Shown here in pieces: positions 1 to 6,414 of a DNA stretch of 14,165 nucleotides. This DNA is from Natronohydrobacter sp. (lineage in GTDB: Bacteria; Pseudomonadota; Alphaproteobacteria; Rhodobacterales; Rhodobacteraceae). Within the stretch, counting starts at the first letter, position 1, and every line of letters begins with the position of its first letter. The position numbers and the translations under genes are program-made. The notes beneath the pieces are model-generated. The model did not search any database, had not been told where the DNA came from, and was given only the letters and a program-made list of their open reading frames with translations. The stretch lies in contig SKSL01000011.1 in the NCBI GenBank assembly GCA_007123015.1, forward strand, positions 1 to 14,165, read 5' to 3'.

Positions 1-390
1 CAGCCCGAGGTCATGTTCCCGCCAGTTCTGGAGCGGTTCCGCTCTGGGCGCGACCCACTGGCAATGGAATATGTGGCGGCCTGGACAGCGCTGATGCAGC
101 ACCGCGCGGCTTATCTGGCAGCCGTTGCGGCCTATGACGCAGTGATCCTGCCCACAACGCCCAATCTGCCGCCCAATGCCGCGCGACTGATGCAGGATCA
201 TGCGTATTTCACCACCCAGAACCTGCTCACCCTGCGCAACACACGGATCGGCAATCTGCTGGGGCTTTGCGCGCTGACCTTGCCGACCGGAACGCCTTCT
301 GTGGGCATAAGCCTGATGTGCGCGCCCATGGCGGAAGCGCAGTTGCTGCGATTGGGGGCAGCGGTCGAGCTGGCCTTGAAAACTGCATGA
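1..390 (+). CDS. Amidase-signature family protein, C-terminal part (5' end outside the window)
   Basis: The reading frame is open from base 1 and ends at TGA 388-390, so only about 129 C-terminal residues are present. The first ATG, at 13, is probably internal. The segment around residues 55-110 (MQDHAYFTTQNLLTLRNTRI, then CALTLPTG followed by GISLMCAP) has the form of the C-terminal end of amidase-signature enzymes (AtzF, GatA and indole-acetamide hydrolase relatives). In these the small-residue run 'LP.G.P.G..L...P..E..LL..' closes the fold. The catalytic Ser-cisSer-Lys triad of the family lies upstream, outside the window, so activity and substrate cannot be judged. The family hydrolyses amide bonds and is usually cytoplasmic. 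No clear terminator follows the stop. The family call is fairly sure. The particular amidase is unknown, and GatA itself is unlikely without gatC/gatB context. Confidence 0.75.
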   Translation, partial: QPEVMFPPVLERFRSGRDPLAMEYVAAWTALMQHRAAYLAAVAAYDAVILPTTPNLPPNAARLMQDHAYFTTQNLLTLRNTRIGNLLGLCALTLPTGTPSVGISLMCAPMAEAQLLRLGAAVELALKTA

Positions 391-756
391 AACCTGGCTC
401 TGGTGTTCGCGGTCTGATACAAGGTGCCCGTGTGCCAGATGCTGTCAGTGGCCAATGTCAGCGATGCGGATTAAACTGCCGTTTCACTGTAGCTTTTGCG
501 CGGAATCAAGGCCGCAGGCCGCCGCGCATCCCTCCAAGGTCCGCATTGGGCTCCAGGCAGTCATAGGGTATCTTGTGCCAGGTGACGATCCCTAGTTGCT
601 GGACCAGCCCATAGACCCATATCTGGTATAATCTGCGAAAAAGCCACAATATCGCGGGTTTATCGGGCCTCTTTCACGCGTTTTTCTGGACCCGCGCGGC
701 CTGTCGCGTTATCCTGAACCAAAGGGACAAAAGATCCCACGCAATCGAGGCAGTCC
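391..756. other. 366-base intergenic region, no firm gene
   Basis: This gap separates the amidase from dapC. No tRNA, rRNA or convincing rho-independent terminator is visible. It holds an imperfect palindrome at 441-462 and a perfect TATAAT at 627-632 that lacks a -35 element at the usual distance. A minus-strand reading frame of 47 codons (506-649, TTG start) has codon use that looks coding; it is reported as a finding, not a gene. The dapC ribosome binding site (GAGG, 747-750) is at the right end. The dapC promoter probably lies here, since no upstream gene is close, but I cannot fix its position. Confidence 0.6.
441..462. repeat. Imperfect 22-bp palindrome centred on TGGCCA
   Basis: The two halves around the perfect centre TGGCCA (449-454) match at 9 of 11 pairs, with GCTG/CAGC at the outer ends. 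The stretch also contains a direct repeat of TGTCAG (443-448 and 456-461). It lies 50 bases past the amidase stop. It could be a weak transcript hairpin or a protein-binding site. There is no T-run after it, so it is not a typical terminator. Confidence 0.3.
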
Positions 757-1935
757 ATGGCATTTCCTGAGCGGTTTTCGAACCTGCCAGAATACGCGTT
801 TCCGCGTTTGCGGGCGCTTCTGGATCACCACCAGCCCGGTGGTGCGCCCATCGCCATGTCCATCGGCGAGCCACGCCATGACGTCCCGGCCTTTCTGGCC
901 GATGTTCTGAACCAGCATCTGGACGGCTTCGCGAAATATCCCACGAATGAAGGAAATGCGGCCTTGCTGGCCGCGATACAGGGCTGGATTGCGCGGCGCT
1001 ACAGCGTGGATATCGCGCCCGAACAGCTGATGGTGCTGAACGGCACGCGCGAGGGGCTGTTCAACGCAGCCCTTGCGCTTTGCCCAGAGTCCAAGCGCGG
1101 CGCTGTCCCCGTGATCCTGACGCCGAACCCGTTCTATCAGGTCTATGCCGTGGCCGCTATGGCTGTGGGGGCAGAGCCCGTCTATGTCCCCGCTACAGAT
1201 TCCACTGGCTATCTGCCGCGCTACACGGCGCTTGCACCGGACCTGCTGGACCGGGTGGCGATTGCCTATCTGTGTTCGCCCGGCAATCCACAAGGCGCTG
1301 TGGCCGATGCGCAGTATTGGCGCGACCTGATCGCACTGGCCGAGCGCCATGATTTCCGGATCTTCGCGGATGAATGCTATTCCGAGATCTATCGCGACAC
1401 ACCCCCGCCGGGCGTGCTGCAGATCGCGCAGGACATGGGCGCAGACCCGGAACGGGTGCTGTCCTTTCATTCGCTCTCGAAGCGCTCGAACCTGCCGGGG
1501 CTGCGGTCGGGTTTCGTGGCAGGCGGGCCAGAGAGCATTCGCCGCGTCCGCCAGCTGCGCGCCTATGCCGGGTCGCCGGTGCCCGAGACTTTGCAACATG
1601 TCGCCGCGAGCGCCTGGAATGACGAGGCGCATGTGAACCGCTCACGCGCCCTTTATCAGCAGAAATACGCGCTTGCGGATCGCATTTTTGCAGGCGTGCC
1701 AAGCTATAAAGGGCCAGAGGCCGGGTTCTTCCTGTGGCTGCCGGTCGCGGATGGCGAGGCCGCCGCGCTGAAGCTCTGGCGCGAGACCGGGATCCGCGTG
1801 CTGCCGGGGGCCTATCTGGCGCGCGACGACGCGCAGGGGAATCCGGGCCGCGGCTTTATCCGCGTGGCGATGGTCACGCCAATTGATGAGCTGGAAGACG
1901 CGCTGCGGCGGCTGCGCAACTGTCTATACAAGTAA
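757..1935 (+). CDS. dapC: N-succinyldiaminopimelate aminotransferase (DapC type), PLP-dependent
   Basis: This 392-residue protein is a fold-type I class I/II aminotransferase of full length. Family knowledge places DapC in the succinylase branch of lysine and meso-diaminopimelate synthesis, where it makes N-succinyl-LL-2,6-diaminopimelate from the 2-oxo precursor with glutamate, in the cytoplasm. Visible landmarks are the N-terminal SIGEPRHDVPAF (about 35-46), NGTREGLF (95-102), TPNPFYQVY (122-130) and SPGNPQG with Asn177. FADECYSEIY follows with Asp205 for the PLP ring nitrogen, then SLSKRSN with the Schiff-base Lys242, Arg250 in GLRSGF, and the carboxylate-binding Arg369 in GFIRVAMV. The GEP(R/K)H, FHSLSKRSN and AWNDEAHV signatures fit the DapC subgroup better than aspartate or alanine aminotransferases. 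The ATG at 757 is preceded by GAGG (747-750) at a 6-base spacing. ftsK starts 13 bases after the stop, so the two are probably co-transcribed. Another keto-acid aminotransferase role is the main alternative. Confidence 0.85.
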   Translation: MAFPERFSNLPEYAFPRLRALLDHHQPGGAPIAMSIGEPRHDVPAFLADVLNQHLDGFAKYPTNEGNAALLAAIQGWIARRYSVDIAPEQLMVLNGTREGLFNAALALCPESKRGAVPVILTPNPFYQVYAVAAMAVGAEPVYVPATDSTGYLPRYTALAPDLLDRVAIAYLCSPGNPQGAVADAQYWRDLIALAERHDFRIFADECYSEIYRDTPPPGVLQIAQDMGADPERVLSFHSLSKRSNLPGLRSGFVAGGPESIRRVRQLRAYAGSPVPETLQHVAASAWNDEAHVNRSRALYQQKYALADRIFAGVPSYKGPEAGFFLWLPVADGEAAALKLWRETGIRVLPGAYLARDDAQGNPGRGFIRVAMVTPIDELEDALRRLRNCLYK

Positions 1936-1948
1936 CGGGGCAAGTTCG

Positions 1949-4900
1949 ATGGCATCTTGGAACACGCATGGGCGCGATCCGCTTCTGGACAGCAATCTGC
2001 ATCAGATGTTGCAGAAACGGGGTCGGGAATTGCTGGGGCTTGTCTTTTTGGGACTGGCGGTAGTGTTTGGCTTGATATTTGGGTCCTATTCGCCCGAGGA
2101 TCCCAGCTGGATGGCCTCGACCGACATGCCCGTGCAGAATTCGCTGGGCCGGGTGGGTGCCGGGCTGGCCTCGCCCTTGATGATCATCATCGGGCTGGCC
2201 TCCTGGGGGCTGGTACTGTTCTTTGCGGGATGGGGCCTGCGCCTGATCATCGGCCGCGGACAGGATGGCATGCTCAGCCGGGGTGTATTCGTGCCAATTG
2301 CACTGGCCGTGACCGCGATCTGGTGCGCGACACTGGTCCCGATGGCGTCCTGGGACACGATCTACGGGATGGGCGGGATTTTCGGCGACACGCTCCTTGG
2401 CGCGATTGTCAATGCGTTGCCGATGACCGCCAGCGCGGGTGTGACCTTCATGAGCGTGGTCATGCTGGTCGCCGCCCTGGCCGTCTGGGCGGCAGTGCTG
2501 GGTGTGGACCGCTTTGAAGCTGTGCAATTCTTCCGCTTCGTCACCGCCGGGCTGATCCTGTTTTATGCGGGTATTCGTTTCCTGCTGCGCGGCGGGATCA
2601 GCGGCAGTGTGAAAAGCGTGCAGAAGGCAGGGGGCGCTGTTGCCCGCAAAGTCGAACAGGGGCGGAGCGCTGCACGCGCGCAGCCTGCCGGGCCTGATCG
2701 CGTCCCGCCAATGCAGCACGCCTACGCGCCTGCCGCAGCACCTGTGGCACCCGGTCCGACTGCATTTGAGGATGAAGGCCCTGCACACACCAGTGCGCGC
2801 CGTGCACCACCTGTGATCCGGGCAAGTGGATATGCACCCCCAGACGCCGCATCTGAAACTGCAGCGTCGCATCCCCTGCTTGATACGCATGCGCCCTACC
2901 CCGAGGAAGAAGCCGCGCTCTTTGAACCCCCAGTCCATGACAAGCCCGCCTTCGCAGCAGCGCCAGAGCCTGCGACCGAAGAGCAGGGCACAGGCTTGCT
3001 GGCCAAGCTGAAATCGCTGAGCAGCCGCAGCGCTGAACCGCCCATGCCGGAATTGCGTGCGGAACTTGTCGAGCCGCCGATCAGTTCGGCCGCGCTTCAG
3101 GCCACACCGCCGGGCGATGCACGGATCCGCGACCGGATTGCAGATGTGATCCGGCACCGCAAATCGGCCAAGCCTGTCCTGCGCGCGCGCCGGGCGCAAT
3201 TCCCGATTTCCGAGCCGCCGCTGCGCGCACCGCAACCGGCACCTGCCCCCCAGCCCCCTGTCTCACCGCCCCCTGTCGCGCAGCCCTCTGTCGCGCAGCC
3301 CCCTGTCACACAGCCCCTGACCGCGCCCGCGCAGTATCACGCCAGTCTGACTGCCGCCCCTGTTGCTGCGATCCCGATGCCGGACTGGATGGTTGCCGTA
3401 CAGCCAGCAGCCCCAGCCCCAATGCAGCCGCCAGAAATGACACAGCCGCCGGTGCAAAGACCGGCACCCGCACAGGTTCCACCACCCGCACCAGCGCAGC
3501 AATTCCTGCCGCAAGGTGACGACATGGACGATCTGCAGGCCGATACTGCCGATATTCCCCAGATGCTCCCGCCCCAGCGCGAAGCTCATGTGCTGCGGCG
3601 TCGTGTGGTCCCGACGGCCCCGCGCAAGATGCAGCCTTCGCGTCAGGCACAGGCCGAGGCGCAACCCTCGCTGCAATTCGAACCGCACCCGGCACCCGTC
3701 TTTGAACTGCCCCCGCTTTCCGTGCTGCAAAACCCCGCAGATGTGCAGCGCTTCGCACTCAGTGACGAAGCGCTCGAAGAAAACGCCCGGATGCTGGAAA
3801 CTGTTCTCGAAGATTACGGTGTCCGCGGCGAAATCGTCAGCGTGCGCCCCGGCCCTGTGGTCACGCAATATGAGCTGGAACCCGCACCGGGTCTGAAGGC
3901 CAGCCGCGTGATCGGGCTTGCCGATGATATTGCGCGTTCAATGTCGGCTTTGTCGGCGCGCGTCTCGACTGTGCCGGGCCGCTCGATCATCGGGATCGAA
4001 CTGCCGAACGCGCATCGCGAAAAGGTGGTTTTGCGCGAAATCCTGTCGGCCCGTGATTACGGTGACAGCACCATGCGCCTGCCGCTTGCTTTGGGCAAGG
4101 CGATTGATGGTGAGCCGATTGTGGCCAATCTGGCCAAGATGCCACATCTGCTGATTGCCGGGACCACCGGGTCGGGCAAATCGGTGGCGATCAACACCAT
4201 GATCCTGTCGCTTCTGTACCGGCTGAAGCCCGAAGAATGCCGGATGATCATGATCGACCCGAAGATGCTGGAACTGAGCGTCTATGACGGGATCCCGCAT
4301 CTGCTGTCCCCGGTTGTGACTGACCCCAAGAAAGCCGTGGTGGCGCTGAAATGGGTCGTGGGCGAGATGGAAGATCGCTATCGCAAGATGTCCAAGATGG
4401 GCGTTCGCAATATCGAAGGCTATAATGGCCGCGTGCGCGAGGCGCTGGAGCGCGGCGAGATGTTCAAGCGCACGATCCAGACCGGATTCGATGATGAAAC
4501 GGGTGATCCGGTCTTCGAGACGGATGAATTCGCGCCTGAACTTCTGCCGTTCATCGTGGTGATCGTCGATGAAATGGCCGATCTGATGATGGTCGCGGGC
4601 AAGGAAATCGAAGCCTGCATCCAGCGACTGGCGCAGATGGCGCGGGCCTCGGGGATCCACCTGATCATGGCGACCCAGCGGCCGTCGGTCGATGTGATCA
4701 CTGGCACGATCAAGGCCAACTTTCCGACACGGATTTCGTTTCAGGTGACCAGCAAGATCGATTCGCGCACCATTCTGGGCGAGCAGGGCGCCGAGCAGCT
4801 TCTGGGCATGGGTGACATGCTCTATATGGCAGGCGGTGGCCGGGTCAGCCGTATTCACGGACCCTTTGTCAGCGATGAGGAAGTCGAGGAGGTGGTAAAC

Positions 4901-5209
4901 CATCTCAAAAGTTTCGGGCCCCCGGATTACAAATCAGGCGTGGTGGAAGGGCCTGAATCCGACAAGGAAGCCGATATCGACGCAGTTTTGGGTCTGGGCG
5001 GCAATACGACGGGCGAGGACGCGCTCTATGATCAGGCCGTTCAGGTGGTTATCCAGGACCGGAAATGTTCGACCAGCTATATTCAGCGCAAGCTGGGGAT
5101 CGGCTATAACAAGGCCGCGCGTCTGGTCGAGCAGATGGAAGATGAAGGGCTTGTCACAGCTGCAAACCATGTCGGCAAGCGCGAGATATTGGTGCCGGAG
5201 CAGGGATAA
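1949..5209 (+). CDS. ftsK: DNA translocase FtsK
   Basis: The protein (1086 residues from this start) is the septal DNA pump that moves the terminus region and activates XerCD recombination at dif. The N-terminal part has four or five hydrophobic segments (about 28-46, 74-101, 112-130, 163-185 and perhaps 193-213), giving the membrane anchor. A long Pro/Ala/Gln-rich linker runs from about 217 to 590. The motor begins near Phe602. It has Walker A GTTGSGKS (738-745, Lys744) and Walker B VIVDE with Asp874, followed by the conserved MATQRPSVDVITG and KIDSRTILGEQGAEQLLG blocks. The C-terminal winged-helix gamma domain (about 1024-1086) has the KLGIGYNKAARLVEQME helix that reads KOPS sites. The frame is open further upstream to ATG 1883, inside dapC. 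I chose ATG 1949 because that extension overlaps dapC and MASWNTHGRDPLLD is a plausible N-terminus. The ribosome site is weak (GGGG, 1937-1940). Confidence 0.97.
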   Translation: MASWNTHGRDPLLDSNLHQMLQKRGRELLGLVFLGLAVVFGLIFGSYSPEDPSWMASTDMPVQNSLGRVGAGLASPLMIIIGLASWGLVLFFAGWGLRLIIGRGQDGMLSRGVFVPIALAVTAIWCATLVPMASWDTIYGMGGIFGDTLLGAIVNALPMTASAGVTFMSVVMLVAALAVWAAVLGVDRFEAVQFFRFVTAGLILFYAGIRFLLRGGISGSVKSVQKAGGAVARKVEQGRSAARAQPAGPDRVPPMQHAYAPAAAPVAPGPTAFEDEGPAHTSARRAPPVIRASGYAPPDAASETAASHPLLDTHAPYPEEEAALFEPPVHDKPAFAAAPEPATEEQGTGLLAKLKSLSSRSAEPPMPELRAELVEPPISSAALQATPPGDARIRDRIADVIRHRKSAKPVLRARRAQFPISEPPLRAPQPAPAPQPPVSPPPVAQPSVAQPPVTQPLTAPAQYHASLTAAPVAAIPMPDWMVAVQPAAPAPMQPPEMTQPPVQRPAPAQVPPPAPAQQFLPQGDDMDDLQADTADIPQMLPPQREAHVLRRRVVPTAPRKMQPSRQAQAEAQPSLQFEPHPAPVFELPPLSVLQNPADVQRFALSDEALEENARMLETVLEDYGVRGEIVSVRPGPVVTQYELEPAPGLKASRVIGLADDIARSMSALSARVSTVPGRSIIGIELPNAHREKVVLREILSARDYGDSTMRLPLALGKAIDGEPIVANLAKMPHLLIAGTTGSGKSVAINTMILSLLYRLKPEECRMIMIDPKMLELSVYDGIPHLLSPVVTDPKKAVVALKWVVGEMEDRYRKMSKMGVRNIEGYNGRVREALERGEMFKRTIQTGFDDETGDPVFETDEFAPELLPFIVVIVDEMADLMMVAGKEIEACIQRLAQMARASGIHLIMATQRPSVDVITGTIKANFPTRISFQVTSKIDSRTILGEQGAEQLLGMGDMLYMAGGGRVSRIHGPFVSDEEVEEVVNHLKSFGPPDYKSGVVEGPESDKEADIDAVLGLGGNTTGEDALYDQAVQVVIQDRKCSTSYIQRKLGIGYNKAARLVEQMEDEGLVTAANHVGKREILVPEQG
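3257..3316 (+). repeat. Four tandem 15-bp units in the FtsK linker
   Basis: Four in-frame 15-base units encode PVSPP, PVAQP, SVAQP and PVTQP (residues about 437-456 of FtsK). Units 2 and 3 are nearly identical in DNA, differing only at the first codon (CCT against TCT), which points to recent slippage or unequal exchange. The linker tolerates length change, so this should vary between strains without harming the motor. Confidence 0.75.
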
Positions 5210-5244
5210 TGCTCGGCCCAAACGCATATAAGAAAGGCTGAGCC

Positions 5245-5481
5245 ATGTTTCTGCAACTCTTTGGCACCATGATCATTGCCGGGATCATCGGCTATGCCAG
5301 CGAGCGCAGCGGCTTCACGCATAACGGGGTCCTGCCGTCGATCATCATCTGCATCGGCGGGGCTCTGATCTTCTTCTTCATCACGCTGATGTTCGGGATC
5401 GGGTTCCGCTCGGCCGGGATGAATGCGATCCTTGCATCTGTGGGGGCCCTGGTGATCGTGCCGACGCATTGGCGGCGCTGA
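5245..5481 (+). CDS. Small membrane protein, GlsB/YeaQ/YmgE-like
   Basis: This 78-residue protein is almost wholly hydrophobic, with three likely membrane segments (about 5-17, 31-52 and 58-72). Short polar turns carry YASERSGFTHNG and FRSAGMN, and the C-terminus is THWRR. Size, Gly-rich helices and the early IIGY motif recall the transglycosylase-associated (GlsB/YeaQ/YmgE) small membrane proteins, whose exact function is unsettled. The match is by general form only. The start is supported by a purine-rich AGAAAGG (about 5231-5237) upstream of ATG 5245. It begins 35 bases after the ftsK stop with no terminator between, so it is probably on the ftsK transcript. A hypothetical membrane protein specific to this lineage is the alternative. 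Confidence 0.7.
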   Translation: MFLQLFGTMIIAGIIGYASERSGFTHNGVLPSIIICIGGALIFFFITLMFGIGFRSAGMNAILASVGALVIVPTHWRR

Positions 5482-5526
5482 CCCCGTCAGGATCTGACCC
5501 GACGCCCGACACTGCGACGTTGCTGA

Positions 5527-5555
5527 ACAAGGCCATCGGCGGCTCTTTGCCTTGT
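5527..5555 (+). terminator. Candidate hairpin between the small membrane gene and lolA
   Basis: A perfect 7-bp inverted repeat, ACAAGGC (5527-5533) and GCCTTGT (5549-5555), encloses a 15-base loop. The following bases are only moderately T-rich (GTTCCCTTTG). It could end the dapC-ftsK transcript, or be a leader structure of lolA. The stem is short and the loop large, so support is weak. An 8-bp perfect palindrome, GTGATCAC (5565-5572), sits just after it, upstream of lolA. Confidence 0.25.
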
Positions 5556-5614
5556 GTTCCCTTTGTGATCACTTCCCGACTTCCGCGCTGTGAAAAAACC
5601 GCTATGTGTGTCGC

Positions 5615-6220
5615 ATGACCCTATCGCGCCGATCCCTGCTGCTCAGTTTGCCTGCCCTTCTCATGGCCCCTCCGGTCTTGGCCCAGCGCATTCCGCTGGC
5701 CGAGATATCCCGGTATTTCAACAGCTTCACAACAGCGCAGGGTGAATTCACGCAAGTGAACCCGGATGGCACGATCTCGACGGGGCGCATGTTCATGCGC
5801 AGGCCGGGGCGTGTGCGGTTCGAATATGATCCGCCAGACAGATCGCTGGTCATGGCCGGGGGCGGACAGGTGGCCATTTTCGACAGCCGTTCGAACCAGG
5901 GGCCCAATCAATACCCGCTGCGCCAGACCCCGCTGAACCTGATCCTTGAGCGCAATGTCGATTTCGCGAATCGGCGGATGGTCGTAGGGCATACAGATGA
6001 CGGCGTGACGACCACTGTGGTCGCGCAAGACCCTGAAAACCCGCAATACGGCTCGATCCGGCTGATCTTCTCTGCCAACCCAACCGAGTTGCGTCAATGG
6101 GTGATCCGCGATGATTCGGGCGCAGAGACGACAGTGATCCTCGGGAACATGACCTTCGGCGAAACGATTTCGGCGCGCATGTTCGATATCACAGCCGAAA
6201 CTGCCGCAAGACGCCGCTGA
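5615..6220 (+). CDS. lolA: Outer-membrane lipoprotein carrier protein LolA
   Basis: This is a 201-residue periplasmic carrier that takes lipoproteins released by LolCDE to the outer membrane. Residues 1-23 form a signal peptide: basic start with SRRS, hydrophobic LLLSLPALLMAPPVLA, likely cut after Ala23. The mature part follows the LolA pattern: FTTAQGEFTQ, then GRMFMRRPGRVRFEYDPP, then a strand with LVMAGGGQVAIFD, then PLRQTPLNLILERNVD. This is the half-barrel with an Arg-rich early strand. The length is normal. A GTG at 5606 would add three residues (MCR). I preferred ATG 5615 because it puts the Arg pair near the N-terminus, but neither start has a clear ribosome site. The SRRSLL stretch resembles a twin-arginine signal although LolA normally uses Sec. 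No LolB is seen in the window; many alphaproteobacteria lack it. Confidence 0.9.
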   Translation: MTLSRRSLLLSLPALLMAPPVLAQRIPLAEISRYFNSFTTAQGEFTQVNPDGTISTGRMFMRRPGRVRFEYDPPDRSLVMAGGGQVAIFDSRSNQGPNQYPLRQTPLNLILERNVDFANRRMVVGHTDDGVTTTVVAQDPENPQYGSIRLIFSANPTELRQWVIRDDSGAETTVILGNMTFGETISARMFDITAETAARRR

Positions 6221-6414
6221 CCCCCGCGCAGACCTGCGATCTGCCGACCTTGATGGCAAATCAGCCCGATCAAGCGCGAATACGCGATCTTATCGGGTTC
6301 AATGCCATGGTTTCGCCGCAAATTCGTCGTCAGAACGCTTCAAAATCTGATAATAACACCCAAATTGGAAACAATGCGCTGTGTCTGGACAGCGATGTCA
6401 TGTCAGGAAAGCGA
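6221..6414. promoter_or_regulatory. Probable promoter/leader region of the polysaccharide-PKS operon
   Basis: This 194-base gap divides lolA from four closely packed genes, so it is the natural place for their promoter. It includes a locally AT-rich stretch (about 6338-6380) with TAATAA at 6351-6356 as a possible -10 element. I cannot name a matching -35 box. A reading frame upstream and in phase with the next gene is open from ATG 6250. Its low-complexity, polar content and the poor ribosome site argue that it is leader rather than protein. A small hairpin (GCAGA/TCTGC, about 6230-6246) follows the lolA stop without a T-run. Confidence 0.4.
6405..6408 (+). promoter_or_regulatory. Ribosome binding site AGGA that fixes the ATPase start at 6415
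   Basis: AGGA, followed by AA, stands 6 bases before ATG 6415, the best Shine-Dalgarno placement for this gene. The alternative in-frame ATGs at 6250, 6253 and 6400 lack such a site. This is why the shorter 289-residue product is annotated. Confidence 0.65.

Noticed and set aside
627..632. Perfect TATAAT hexamer before dapC
   Set aside because: No TTGACA-like box lies 16-19 bases upstream (the nearest TTGCTG is 25 bases away), and alphaproteobacterial promoters depend strongly on the -35 box. It was not annotated as a promoter.
1883..1948. Upstream in-frame ATG extending FtsK by 22 residues
   Set aside because: The extension lies inside the 3' end of dapC, its peptide is Cys/Arg-rich and unlike FtsK N-termini, and ATG 1949 fits the short gap after dapC.
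1874..3235. 453-codon minus-strand frame opposite ftsK
   Set aside because: Low-complexity Arg/Gln/His/Cys-rich shadow of the FtsK coding strand with no domain.
5486..5498. GTCAG-GAT-CTGAC hairpin just after the small membrane gene
   Set aside because: The stem is five pairs with a three-base loop and no T-run; too small to call a terminator.
6250..6414. N-terminal extension of the ATPase from ATG 6250
   Set aside because: The AGGA at 6405-6408 is well placed for ATG 6415, and the extension has no recognisable family content. It is likely leader sequence, though not excluded.
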